This document shows positions 28,028 through 36,303 of a DNA stretch of 60,333 nt, one piece after another. Below the pieces are notes generated by a model that was not told the origin of the DNA, did no database searches, and worked only from the letters and a program-made list of their open reading frames with translations. The position numbers and the translations under genes were made by a program. Every line of letters starts with the position of its first letter. Position 1 is the first letter of the stretch. The stretch comes from Meridianimarinicoccus roseus (lineage in GTDB: Bacteria; Pseudomonadota; Alphaproteobacteria; Rhodobacterales; Rhodobacteraceae): positions 1-60,333 of the forward strand of contig NZ_QGKU01000051.1 in the NCBI RefSeq assembly GCF_003172915.1, read 5' to 3'.

Positions 28028-29143
28028 TTAGCCGTTCGCGGGGTGAACCCGGCTTTCGCCCCCGTCCTCGGTCACCGAAAGGTGCTGCGCGCGGGGGCCG
28101 AGATCGGTGAACAGCTCGGGCCCGGTGCCGGTCAGCCAGGCCTGCGTGCCGAGCGCGCAGATCTCGTCGTAAAGGGCGGCGCGGCGGGCGGCGTCGAGAT
28201 GGGCCGCGACTTCGTCCAGCAGCAGGATCGGCGCGGCGCCGGTGTCATCGCGCAGCGCGCGGGCATTGGCCAGCACAAGCGAGATCAGCATCGCCTTCTG
28301 TTCACCGGTGGAGCATTGCGCGGCCGCCACGCCCTTGGCGGTGTAGGTCGCGGCGAGGTCCGTGCGGTGCGGCCCGAGGCGGGTGCGGCCCGCCCGATAA
28401 TCGCCCCGGCGGGCGTCTGCGAAGGCGCGGCGCAGTGCTTCGGCCCCGTCAGGCAGCGGCGCGGCGCCGTCCTCCGGGTCGATCAGGCAGAGCGCGGCGG
28501 CGGGAAAGGCGGTCTGCGCCCCGTGCTGCGCGGAGGCGATCCGGTCCAGCGCGGCGCGGCGGGCGCGGGTGATGTCGGCGCCGGTTTCCGCCATGCGGGC
28601 CTCGAGCGCGTCGAACCAGCGGGCGTCCTGCACCTGGTCCTTGAGCAGGCGGTTTCGTTCGCGCATCGCCTTGTCATAGGCCAGCGCGGCATCGGCGTGA
28701 TCGGGGAAAAAGCTGAGCGTGATGCGGTCGAGGAAGCGGCGCCGCCCCTCGGCCCCTTCGATCCAGAGCCGGTCCATCGCCGGGGTCAGCCAGAGCACGC
28801 GGGCGAGCCGGGCAAGCGCGGTCTGCGGCGCGGGCTTGTCGTCGATCTTCGTGGCGCGCGGGCTGCCGGGTTCGGCGCGGGTGTCGATCTGGTGCCGCCC
28901 GTCCGGCCCGTTCAGGTCGGCGGCGACGCGCCAGCCGATGGCATCGGGACGGCGGGCGAGATCGGCGGCGGCGGCCCGGCGCAGGCCACGACCGGGGGAG
29001 AGGAGCGAGACAGCTTCGATCAGGTTGGTCTTGCCCGCGCCGTTGGGACCGAAGATCGCGACCGGCCGCCCGTCAAGGTCCAGCGCCGCGCGGCGGTGGG
29101 ACCGGAAATGCGAGAGAGCAAGGTGCGTGACGGCGAGGCGCAT
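28028..29143 (-). CDS. recF: DNA replication and repair protein RecF
   Basis: 371 residues, SMC-like ATPase that helps load RecA at gaps. FGPNGAGKTNLIEAVSLLSP is the Walker A, STGEQKAMLISLVLANA the ABC-type signature, and ILLLDEVAAHLD the Walker B/D-loop. Length is normal. It belongs to the replication block, but an oppositely oriented gene lies between it and dnaN, so it cannot be in a simple dnaA-dnaN-recF operon here. Confidence 0.96.
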   Translation of the reverse strand: MRLAVTHLALSHFRSHRRAALDLDGRPVAIFGPNGAGKTNLIEAVSLLSPGRGLRRAAAADLARRPDAIGWRVAADLNGPDGRHQIDTRAEPGSPRATKIDDKPAPQTALARLARVLWLTPAMDRLWIEGAEGRRRFLDRITLSFFPDHADAALAYDKAMRERNRLLKDQVQDARWFDALEARMAETGADITRARRAALDRIASAQHGAQTAFPAAALCLIDPEDGAAPLPDGAEALRRAFADARRGDYRAGRTRLGPHRTDLAATYTAKGVAAAQCSTGEQKAMLISLVLANARALRDDTGAAPILLLDEVAAHLDAARRAALYDEICALGTQAWLTGTGPELFTDLGPRAQHLSVTEDGGESRVHPANG

Positions 29144-29303
29144 GGACGCCGGGTTAGCGTGGGCGCGGGGTGGTGGCTAGGGCAGGAATTGATGAAGATG
29201 TTGCTTGTTGTGGTCGGCGCGTGCGATCCAGAGTTGGAAGAGCAATGACCAATTCGAGCGGATTATGGACCTTTTCTAGACCTTCAATCTTTCAGGATGG
29301 AAA

Positions 29304-30026
29304 ATGCCTAAATATACTATTCGACACGATAAGATCGAAACAAGGAGCCTATTGCTTGGGGATGGGAAGCTAGCTCTTGGAGTGACTATCGGAAGCTTGG
29401 CTGTGGTCCTCTTCTATGTCGCACATGAGTTTTTTTGGGGCGTGCAGGAGGCATCAGAATATTTGTCAATCGCACCCTTGATAATTTCCCTACTCGTCGC
29501 GATGGGATCAACCTATTTTGCAGCAAATGCTTTGCTTGAGCAACGAAGAGCGCGAGAAGCGGGGACTGACCCCGTGCTTATTGCCCACTTTGGTCAAAGG
29601 GCGGACGCTCGTGAGCTGATTACATTCAATTTGTCTAATGTTGGGGCGGGCGCAGCATTAAATGTTCAACTTGATGTTGAACGTCCAGCCGAGGATGCCG
29701 ATGACTGGGAGAAAAGAAATTTTCTGCAAAATATTTTTAAACCCCGACAGCCTTTTTCCGTTATTCTTCAAGGCAGTTCAATAGAGTTTAGTCTTGCCCT
29801 TGGGTGGCATCTTCTGGGGCAAGAAGCAGGCGCATCCTCTGGCAATCACTTGCCACTCAAGCCCTTGCCTCCATTTAAGGCCAAGTTGTCATATGAAGAC
29901 TTGGCCGGGGGGAAATATGACGCCGAGTTTACTCTGGATGTAAGCGAGTTGCAGGGCCTCGGCGCAAACAAATCCCCACAAATGAGAATGGTTGCAGCGC
30001 TTGAGACGCTTGCTAAAAAGAGGTAG
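29304..30026 (+). CDS. Uncharacterised two-helix membrane protein, low GC
   Basis: 240 residues, no family recognised. Two hydrophobic helices lie near the N-terminus (GVTIGSLAVVLFYVA and LSIAPLIISLLVAMGS), followed by a basic coiled stretch (LEQRRAREAG) and a probable beta-rich soluble domain (LITFNLSNVGAGAALNVQLDV, then FSVILQGSSIEFSLAL). That last part resembles domains in many uncharacterised membrane proteins that start with N-x-G-x-GAA strands. CAGGA lies upstream of ATG 29304. Base composition is visibly AT-richer than both neighbours, and it is on the opposite strand inside the otherwise conserved recF-dnaN block, which suggests acquisition by horizontal transfer. Role unknown. Confidence 0.7.
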   Translation: MPKYTIRHDKIETRSLLLGDGKLALGVTIGSLAVVLFYVAHEFFWGVQEASEYLSIAPLIISLLVAMGSTYFAANALLEQRRAREAGTDPVLIAHFGQRADARELITFNLSNVGAGAALNVQLDVERPAEDADDWEKRNFLQNIFKPRQPFSVILQGSSIEFSLALGWHLLGQEAGASSGNHLPLKPLPPFKAKLSYEDLAGGKYDAEFTLDVSELQGLGANKSPQMRMVAALETLAKKR

Positions 30027-30116
30027 ATCACCGGCGCGTGTTCTAGCTTTTCACAGTTCGGGTTGTTGGAAAAGCACAAGTCCCGCAGGCCAAGCTCGCA
30101 CCAACTCCACCACCCC

Positions 30117-31238
30117 TCACACCCGCATCGGCATGACCACATACACCGCGCTGTCGTCGTCGCCTTCGCGCATCAGCGTCGGGTCGCCCGAGGCGTTGAA
30201 GAGGAAGGTGGCGTTCTCGCGGTCCACCTGGCCCGCGATCTCCAGCAGGTATTTCGCGTTGAAGCCGATCTCCAGCGGTTCGTCGGCATAGGCGACGGCG
30301 AGTTCCTCTTCGGCGGCGCCGGCATCGGGCGCGGTGACCGAGAGGATCAGCCGGTCTTCGTCGAGCGACATCTTCACCGCGCGCGAGCGTTCGGAGGAGA
30401 CGGTCGCCACGCGGTCCACCGCGCGGGCGAAATCGGCGGCGTCCACTTCGAGCTTGCGTGTGTTCGCCGTCGGGATGACGCGCGTGTAGTCGGGGAAGGT
30501 GCCGTCGATCACCTTGGAGGTCAGGGTCAGTCCCGGCGTGGCGAAGCGCACCTTGGTTTCGGAGACCGAGACGGCGATGTCGGCCTCGTCATCGTCGAGC
30601 AGCTTGCGCAGCTCGCCCACCGTCTTGCGGGGCACGATCACGCCGGGCATCCCCTCGGCGCCCGCGGGCAGCGGCGCGTCGATGCGCGCCAGCCGGTGCC
30701 CGTCGGTCGCCACGCAGCGCAGCACCAGATCGCCCGCGCCCGCATCGGCGACGTGCATGTAGACGCCGTTGAGGTAATAGCGCGTTTCCTCGGTCGAGAT
30801 GGCGAATTTCGACTTGTCGAACAGGCGGCGCAGCACGCCGGCGGCGGCGGTGAAGTTGGCGGAGTATTCCGCGCTGGCCATGACGGGAAAGTCTTCCTTC
30901 GGCAGCGTCGCCAGCTTGAACTTGGCGCGTCCGGCGGCGACATGCAGCAGCCCCGCCGCGCTGTCTGCGGTCAGTTCGACAAGCGCGCCGTCGGGCAGCT
31001 TGCGCACGATTTCGTGGAATGTGACGGCCGAGACGGTGGTGGAGCCGGCCTGATGGACCTGCGCGGGCGCGTTGTCCACCACTTCGATGTCGAGATCGGT
31101 GGCGCGGAAGCGGACTTCGTTGCCCTCGGCCTCGACCAGAACGTTGGCGAGGATCGGGATGGTGTTGCGCCGCTCCACAACCGACTGGGCCTGTGACACG
31201 GCCTTGAGCAGTGTGCCGCGTTCGATACTCAGTTTCAT
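30117..31238 (-). CDS. dnaN: DNA polymerase III beta sliding clamp
   Basis: 373 residues, the ring clamp that tethers DNA polymerase III. The start MKLSIERGTLLKAVSQAQSV and NTIPILANVLVEA are typical. RYYLNGVYMH and VATDGHRLA lie in domain 2, and the end PLEIGFNAKYLLEIA with VYVVMPMRV is the hydrophobic-pocket domain 3 terminus. It sits 119 bp downstream of the dnaA stop, on the same strand. Confidence 0.98.
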   Translation of the reverse strand: MKLSIERGTLLKAVSQAQSVVERRNTIPILANVLVEAEGNEVRFRATDLDIEVVDNAPAQVHQAGSTTVSAVTFHEIVRKLPDGALVELTADSAAGLLHVAAGRAKFKLATLPKEDFPVMASAEYSANFTAAAGVLRRLFDKSKFAISTEETRYYLNGVYMHVADAGAGDLVLRCVATDGHRLARIDAPLPAGAEGMPGVIVPRKTVGELRKLLDDDEADIAVSVSETKVRFATPGLTLTSKVIDGTFPDYTRVIPTANTRKLEVDAADFARAVDRVATVSSERSRAVKMSLDEDRLILSVTAPDAGAAEEELAVAYADEPLEIGFNAKYLLEIAGQVDRENATFLFNASGDPTLMREGDDDSAVYVVMPMRV

Positions 31239-31357
31239 GCCGCCGATCCTTTAGACAGAAGGGACTGTGACGCTAGCGGATTTCTGCCGGCGCACAAGCC
31301 CTTGCGGCGGCCTTTTTCGCCTGATTTTCACGGCGACGGCCCTGTCTTAGCGGGGGA

Positions 31358-32785
31358 TCACGCCTCCAGAAGGCGGCGCAGCATTTCCAGGTCCTCGGCG
31401 ACCTGGCTGTCGCGGCCGCGCAGGTCCTCTATGCGTTTCACACCGTGCATGATCGTGGTGTGATCGCGGCCCCCGAAGCGGCGCCCGATCTCGGGCAGGG
31501 AACGGCTGGTCAGGGTCTTGCTGAGATACATGGCGATCTGCCGGGGCCGGGCGACGTTGCGCACGCGAGTCGGTCCGATCAGTTCGGACAGGCGGATGTT
31601 GTAGTGGTCGGACACGCGGCGCTGGATCTCTTCGACGGTGACCTTGCGTTCGGACACGCGCAGCACGTCGGCGAGGCAGTCCTGGGTCATGTCCATAGTG
31701 ATCTCGCGGCCCACGAGGCTGGCCATCGCGAAGAGCCGCACCAGCGCGCCTTCGAGCACGCGGACGTTGGTCGAGATGCGGTGCGCGAGAAATTCGAGCA
31801 CGCCGGGCGCGATCGACAGGCCGGGATACTGCGCGGCGTAGAAATCCACCTTCTGTTGCAGGATGCCGAGGCGCAGTTCGTAATCGGTCGGGTGCAGGTC
31901 CACGACGAGCCCGCATTGCAGGCGCGACTTGATGCGGTCCTCCATTCCCTCCATCTCGCCGGGGGCGCGGTCGCCCGAGATGATGATCTGTTTTTGCTGA
32001 TCCACCAGCGCGTTGAAGGTGTGGAAAAACTCGTCTTGCGTGCTGTCCTTGCCGGCGATGAACTGCACGTCGTCCACCATCAGCACGTCCACCGACCGGA
32101 AGAGCTGCTTGAAGGTCATCATGTCCCGGTCGCGCAGCGCCTGCACGAAGCGGTACATGAACTGTTCGGCGGACAGGTAGACGATGCGCAGGGACGGATC
32201 GCGCGCGCGCATCTGGTGGGCGATGGCGTGCATCAGGTGGGTCTTTCCCAGCCCCACGCCGCCATAGAGGAACAGCGGGTTGAAGGTGACCGGCCCGCCT
32301 TCGGACACGCGGCGCGCAGCGGCATGGGCCAGCTCGTTCGGCGGACCGACGACGAAGCGGTCGAAGGTGAAGCGACCGTCCAGCGTGGCGCCGGGCAGTA
32401 GATCCGCCTCGTCACTGTCGGCGGCGGCGTGGCCGGTGTCGCGGGGTGCCATCGGGCGGGCCGGGTCGCGGTCATGCGCCGTCGCGGGCGCCGCCACGGG
32501 CGCTGAGGCCGATGCCTGCGCGGCGCGGCCGCTGCCGCCGGTGCAGACGTCGAATTCGATGCGCCGCACGGTGGCCCCTGCGGAGTGCAGGTGGCGCAGG
32601 ATCTGGTCGGAATAGTTGCGGTTGACCCAGTTGCCGATGAAGTTCGTGGGAACCTTGAAATGTGCCACGCCATTTTCGCATGTGGCGAATTCGAGCGGCC
32701 GGATCCAGGTCTTGTAATTGTTTTCTCCGACGGAGTGCAGCAATGCGTCCTGCACTTCGCCCCAGATTTCATGCGTCATCGACAT
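31358..32785 (-). CDS. dnaA: Chromosomal replication initiator DnaA
   Basis: 475 residues. Domain I (EIWGEVQDALLHSVGENNYK) mediates oligomerisation and helicase contact. A flexible Ala/Pro-rich linker spans about 90-150. The AAA+ domain has GGVGLGKTHLMHAI (Walker A) and VLMVDDVQFIAGK (Walker B). Domain IV ends with GRDHTTIMHGVKRI, the DnaA-box-binding signature. I start at ATG 32785 with AAGAG five bases upstream; ATG 32779 is an equal candidate. The open frame extends 30 codons further without homology. Upstream is a 578-bp non-coding region toward rpsT. Confidence 0.97.
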   Translation of the reverse strand: MSMTHEIWGEVQDALLHSVGENNYKTWIRPLEFATCENGVAHFKVPTNFIGNWVNRNYSDQILRHLHSAGATVRRIEFDVCTGGSGRAAQASASAPVAAPATAHDRDPARPMAPRDTGHAAADSDEADLLPGATLDGRFTFDRFVVGPPNELAHAAARRVSEGGPVTFNPLFLYGGVGLGKTHLMHAIAHQMRARDPSLRIVYLSAEQFMYRFVQALRDRDMMTFKQLFRSVDVLMVDDVQFIAGKDSTQDEFFHTFNALVDQQKQIIISGDRAPGEMEGMEDRIKSRLQCGLVVDLHPTDYELRLGILQQKVDFYAAQYPGLSIAPGVLEFLAHRISTNVRVLEGALVRLFAMASLVGREITMDMTQDCLADVLRVSERKVTVEEIQRRVSDHYNIRLSELIGPTRVRNVARPRQIAMYLSKTLTSRSLPEIGRRFGGRDHTTIMHGVKRIEDLRGRDSQVAEDLEMLRRLLEA

Positions 32786-33271
32786 GCCACTCTTTTTCGG
32801 ACCGGTCTTTCCCGGTTTCCTTGCCCCTGTTCCAGCGAGGCACGTCACTTGGGCACGACCAGACACCCCGCTCACGGGATGGCAGACGCCAGGGCCGACC
32901 TGTTCGGCCTCAACGCTCGACCGCCGCGACGCTGGCAGGCGCCGCGACTTCGAGTCGGGTCAAAATTCGGACACGGTTCCGGACGGAAAGTTCCACCCAA
33001 GCACCCACCGGACACTGCCAAACCCCTCTGGCAAACCGGCCCCATGAAAGCCTGTCATGACCCGCTAACCGGGCCTGTCGCTCTGTTCGACAGGCGTGGC
33101 CCGGTGTGGTCCGGATGACTTTCCTATGTCCCCCAAGACGACGTGAATCGCATGGGAACAGTAGCAATCGGCGCTGAGTTCCTGCAATAGAACTTACACA
33201 TTGACAGAAGCATAAGGTGCTTCCGAATCTGAAATTGTTTAAAAATATATTAAAATCAAATATTTAAAGGG

Positions 33272-33287
33272 TTAACAGTTGGTTAAC
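33272..33287. promoter_or_regulatory. CtrA-like box TTAA-N7-TTAAC
   Basis: TTAACAGTTGGTTAAC matches the CtrA consensus TTAA-N7-TTAA exactly, within a pair of GTTAAC palindromes 11 bp apart. In Caulobacter CtrA sites lie in the origin and in cell-cycle promoters. Here it lies about 490 bp upstream of dnaA next to the AT-rich segment. Confidence 0.5.
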
Positions 33288-33310
33288 GCAAAGCCCGGGA
33301 ATGGCGCACG

Positions 33311-33336
33311 AAAACGGGCGCGGAAAACCGCGCCCG
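33311..33336 (-). terminator. Rho-independent terminator of rpsT
   Basis: On the minus strand a nine-base stem CGGGCGCGG/CCGCGCCCG with a TTTT loop is followed by TTTT, about 28 bp after the rpsT stop. The stem is very strong and the T-run short but present, as usual in high-GC genomes. Confidence 0.75.
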
Positions 33337-33363
33337 GACCCGGATACAAGCTGTGCCTTCGCT

Positions 33364-33642
33364 TCAGGCGATGGCTTTGACGCGTGCCGAAAGGCGCGAC
33401 ATCTTGCGCGACGCGGTGTTCTTGTGAAGCACACCCTTTGTCACGCCGCGCATCAGTTCGGGCTGTGCGGTGCGCAGAGCGGCAACGGCCGCGTCCTTGT
33501 CGCCGCTTGCGATCGCTTCCTCGACCTTGCGCAGGAAGGTCCGGATGCGCGACCGGCGCGCGGAGTTGATGACCTTGCGGCGATCGTTCTGGCGCGCGCG
33601 CTTCTTGGATTGGGGCGTATTAGCCATGACGTGTCTTCCCAA
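33364..33642 (-). CDS. rpsT: 30S ribosomal protein S20
   Basis: 92 residues. [25 protein letters not shown] at the N-terminus is the rRNA-binding helix of S20, and [20 protein letters not shown] closes the three-helix bundle. Very basic. It is monocistronic, ending at a strong hairpin terminator. Its adjacency to dnaA is conserved in alphaproteobacteria. Confidence 0.97.
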   Translation of the reverse strand: MGRHVMANTPQSKKRARQNDRRKVINSARRSRIRTFLRKVEEAIASGDKDAAVAALRTAQPELMRGVTKGVLHKNTASRKMSRLSARVKAIA

Positions 33643-33736
33643 GTTTGGGGTGAATTCCGATAAAGACGGCTCTTTACGGTCGACTCGCTGTCAAGTCAAC
33701 CGGAGCCGCGCACTTTTCGCCGCGCGGCGTGGCACG

Positions 33737-34513
33737 TCACTTGTCGCGGAACTGCGGGTCGCGTTTTTCAAGGAAAGCGGCCATGCCTTCGGCCTGGTCG
33801 GAGGTCGAGAACAGCGACTGGAACATACGCCGTTCATAGAGCAGACCTTCGGACAGCGGCGTTTCGAAGCTGCGGTCCACGGCTTCCTTCACCGCCATCG
33901 TGGTCAGGCGCGACTTGTCCGCGATCTTCTCGGCGGCGGCGCGGGCCTCGTCCATCAGCTTCTTGGCCGGTACGACGCGGCTGACCAGTCCTGCGCGCTC
34001 TGCCTCGTCGGCCAGCATGAAGCGGCCGGTCAGGTGCATGTCCATCGCCTTTGACTTGCCCACCGCGCGTGTCAGCCGTTGCGTGCCCCCCATCGCGGCG
34101 TTGACGCCGAGGTTGATCTCCGGCTGCCCGAACTTGGCGGTTTCTGATGCGATGATGAAATCGCACATCATCGCAAGCTCGCACCCGCCGCCGAGCGCGT
34201 AGCCCGACACCGCTGCGATGATCGGCTTGCGGTGGTCGCGGAAGGTGCGCGTGATGCGGCCGAAATGATCGCTGCAGAACACTTCGGTGAAGCTTTTCTC
34301 GGCCAGTTCGGAGATGTCCGCCCCCGCAGCGAAGGCCTTTTCCGACCCTGTGATGATCGTGCAGCGCGCCTTGTCGTTAGCTTCGATCCCGGTCAGCGCG
34401 TCGCAGAGTTCCGCCATGAGCGCCGAGTTCAGCGCGTTCATCGCTTCGGGACGGTTGAGCTTGATCAGCGCGACGTGGTCTTCAATTTCGACGATCAGCG
34501 TCTCGTAGGCCAT
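33737..34513 (-). CDS. Enoyl-CoA hydratase
   Basis: 258 residues, crotonase fold; hydrates 2-trans-enoyl-CoA in beta-oxidation, probably as a cytosolic hexamer. [12 protein letters not shown] is the oxyanion-hole strand, [16 protein letters not shown] contains the first catalytic Glu and [10 protein letters not shown] the second. The stretch after it ([16 protein letters not shown]) keeps GGTQRL but has Ala-Met where GAGG is typical, a small deviation in the active-site loop. Independent gene between rpsT and mutM, as in other Rhodobacterales. Confidence 0.92.
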   Translation of the reverse strand: MAYETLIVEIEDHVALIKLNRPEAMNALNSALMAELCDALTGIEANDKARCTIITGSEKAFAAGADISELAEKSFTEVFCSDHFGRITRTFRDHRKPIIAAVSGYALGGGCELAMMCDFIIASETAKFGQPEINLGVNAAMGGTQRLTRAVGKSKAMDMHLTGRFMLADEAERAGLVSRVVPAKKLMDEARAAAEKIADKSRLTTMAVKEAVDRSFETPLSEGLLYERRMFQSLFSTSDQAEGMAAFLEKRDPQFRDK

Positions 34514-34577
34514 AAGGTCCAGCCATTTCTGTTGCAGCAGTCTCGGGCTTTAACAGTTTGCCGCCGCGCGGCACAAG

Positions 34578-35441
34578 TTATCTTTGGCACCGCGGGCAGT
34601 AGAAGCTGGATCGGCCCGACTGCACGATCCGTCGCACCGTTCCGGTGCATCCGGGCGTGGTGCAGGCGCCGCCCTCGCGGCCATACACGCGGAAGGCGTG
34701 TTGGAAATAACCCAGCTCGCCATCGGCCTGCCGGTAGTCGCGCAGCGATGAGCCGCCCGCGTCTATCGCTTCTGTCAGCACCGCGCGTATCACCGGGACC
34801 AGCCCGGCCGCGCGCGCCGCGCCGATCCGACCTGCCTTGCGCGCGGGGGCGATGCCCGCCCGGTAAAGCGCTTCGCAGACATAGATATTTCCCAGCCCGG
34901 CCACGACGCGCTGGTCCAGCAGCGCGGCCTTGACGGGGGTGTTGCGCCCCTTCAGCCGCGCAACGAGATAGGGTTCGTCGAAGGCGTTGCCCAGCGGTTC
35001 CGGCCCGAGCCCGGCGAGCAGTTTGTGCCTCTCGATCTCGGCTGTTGGCGCCAGGTCCATCGCCCCGAAGCGGCGCGGGTCATTGAAGGTGATCCGCACC
35101 CCGCCCGCCATGTCCAGCACCACGTGATCGTGCTTCTGCGGGGTCGGGTGGGCATGGGCGAACACGCCCGGCGCGCTGCGCCGCCCTGCCTGCGAAATGA
35201 GCATCCGGCCAGACATGCCGAGGTGTATCAGCAGCGACTCGCCCCCCGACAGGTCGGCGAGGATGTATTTCGACCGCCGACGCAGGCGCAGCACGGTCTG
35301 CCCGGTCAGCCGTGCGGCCATGTCGCGCGGCAGCGGCCAGCGCAGGTCGGGGCGGCGCGCCTCGGCCCGTTCGATGCGCACCCCTTCCATCACCGGAGCG
35401 AGCCCGCGGCGGACGGTTTCGACCTCGGGAAGTTCTGGCAT
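34578..35441 (-). CDS. mutM: Formamidopyrimidine-DNA glycosylase
   Basis: 287 residues. It removes 8-oxoguanine and FaPy lesions, then cleaves the strand. The mature N-terminus [13 protein letters not shown] contains the catalytic Pro2 and Glu3. The conserved Lys lies in [10 protein letters not shown], and the H2TH region is [20 protein letters not shown]. The C-terminal zinc finger is CTTPGC followed by FYCPRC. The start at 35441 is fixed by the MPELPE motif; the longer frame upstream is spurious. It is divergent from ubiE, 94 bp away. Confidence 0.97.
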   Translation of the reverse strand: MPELPEVETVRRGLAPVMEGVRIERAEARRPDLRWPLPRDMAARLTGQTVLRLRRRSKYILADLSGGESLLIHLGMSGRMLISQAGRRSAPGVFAHAHPTPQKHDHVVLDMAGGVRITFNDPRRFGAMDLAPTAEIERHKLLAGLGPEPLGNAFDEPYLVARLKGRNTPVKAALLDQRVVAGLGNIYVCEALYRAGIAPARKAGRIGAARAAGLVPVIRAVLTEAIDAGGSSLRDYRQADGELGYFQHAFRVYGREGGACTTPGCTGTVRRIVQSGRSSFYCPRCQR

Positions 35442-35535
35442 CGCGGCGCTCCTGCGGCATGGGATTCCCCGGCGGTTCGTTGTATCGGCGGGGCGGCGCC
35501 CTATAAGAAAGGGCAGGCAACGGAACGGCAAGACC

Positions 35536-36303
35536 ATGAATGACACCGACCACGGCGCGGACCGCGAGCGCACCACCCATTTCGGCAACCGCGACATCCC
35601 GGAGGCCGACAAGGCCGGGCTGGTGCAGGGGGTCTTCAGCAGCGTCGCCTCGCGCTACGACATCATGAACGACGTGATGTCGGTCGGGGTTCACCGGCTG
35701 TGGAAGGACGCGATGATGGACTGGCTGGCGCCGCGCCCGGGTCAGCGGCTGCTGGACGTGGCGGGCGGTACCGGTGACATCGCCTTCCGTTTCCTGCGCC
35801 GCGCCCCGCGCGCAGAGGCCGTCGTGCTGGACCTGACCGCGCCGATGCTGGAGGCCGGGCGCGCCCGCGCCGAGGCCGAGGCGATGGCCGGCCGGATCGA
35901 CTGGGTGGTGGGGGACGCCATGGCGCTGCCGTTTCCGGACGCCAGTTTCGACGTCTACACGATTTCCTTCGGGATCCGGAACGTCACCCGGATCGAGGAC
36001 GCGCTGTCGGAGGCGTACCGCGTGCTGCGGCCAGGCGGGCGGCTGATGGTGCTGGAGTTCAGCCAGATCCCCAACGACGCGCTGCAATGGGCCTATGACC
36101 GCTATTCGTTCAACGTGATCCCCAAGATGGGCGAGATGATCGCGAACGACCGTGACAGCTATCAGTACCTGGTTGAATCGATCCGCAAGTTCCCCGACCA
36201 GGAAAGCTTCGCCGCGATGATCCGCACGGCGGGCTTCGGGCAGGTGAAGTATCGCAATCTGTCCTTCGGGATCGCGGCGCTGCATTCGGGCTGGAAGCTG
36301 TAG
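35536..36303 (+). CDS. ubiE: Demethylmenaquinone/ubiquinone C-methyltransferase UbiE
   Basis: 255 residues, SAM-dependent C-methylation in ubiquinone synthesis. [26 protein letters not shown] is the family N-terminal signature, [15 protein letters not shown] the SAM site (motif I), [13 protein letters not shown] a UbiE-specific block, and [14 protein letters not shown] motif III. The stop is immediately followed by the GTG start of ubiB, so the two form an operon. Confidence 0.97.
   Translation: MNDTDHGADRERTTHFGNRDIPEADKAGLVQGVFSSVASRYDIMNDVMSVGVHRLWKDAMMDWLAPRPGQRLLDVAGGTGDIAFRFLRRAPRAEAVVLDLTAPMLEAGRARAEAEAMAGRIDWVVGDAMALPFPDASFDVYTISFGIRNVTRIEDALSEAYRVLRPGGRLMVLEFSQIPNDALQWAYDRYSFNVIPKMGEMIANDRDSYQYLVESIRKFPDQESFAAMIRTAGFGQVKYRNLSFGIAALHSGWKL

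Larger units (their letters stand above)
32786..33363. other. dnaA-rpsT intergenic region: dnaA promoter and possible origin-type AT-rich segment
   Basis: A 578-bp gap with no gene. From about 33224 to 33290 it is strongly AT-rich (TTTAAAAATATATTAAAATC then AAATATTTAAAGG), like a DNA-unwinding element, in otherwise GC-rich DNA. It also holds a long hairpin (33068-33105), a GAAGCA/TGCTTC hairpin (33207-33223), a TTGACA (33201), a CtrA-like site (33272-33286) and the rpsT terminator. I find no good TTATNCACA DnaA box on either strand, so calling oriC here is not justified. Confidence 0.55.

Noticed and set aside
33201-33206. TTGACA as a -35 promoter element
   Set aside because: No matching -10 at 16-18 bp and the direction leads into antisense of rpsT.
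32786-33363. Calling this interval oriC
   Set aside because: I cannot see credible DnaA boxes; AT-richness and dnaA proximity alone do not prove it.
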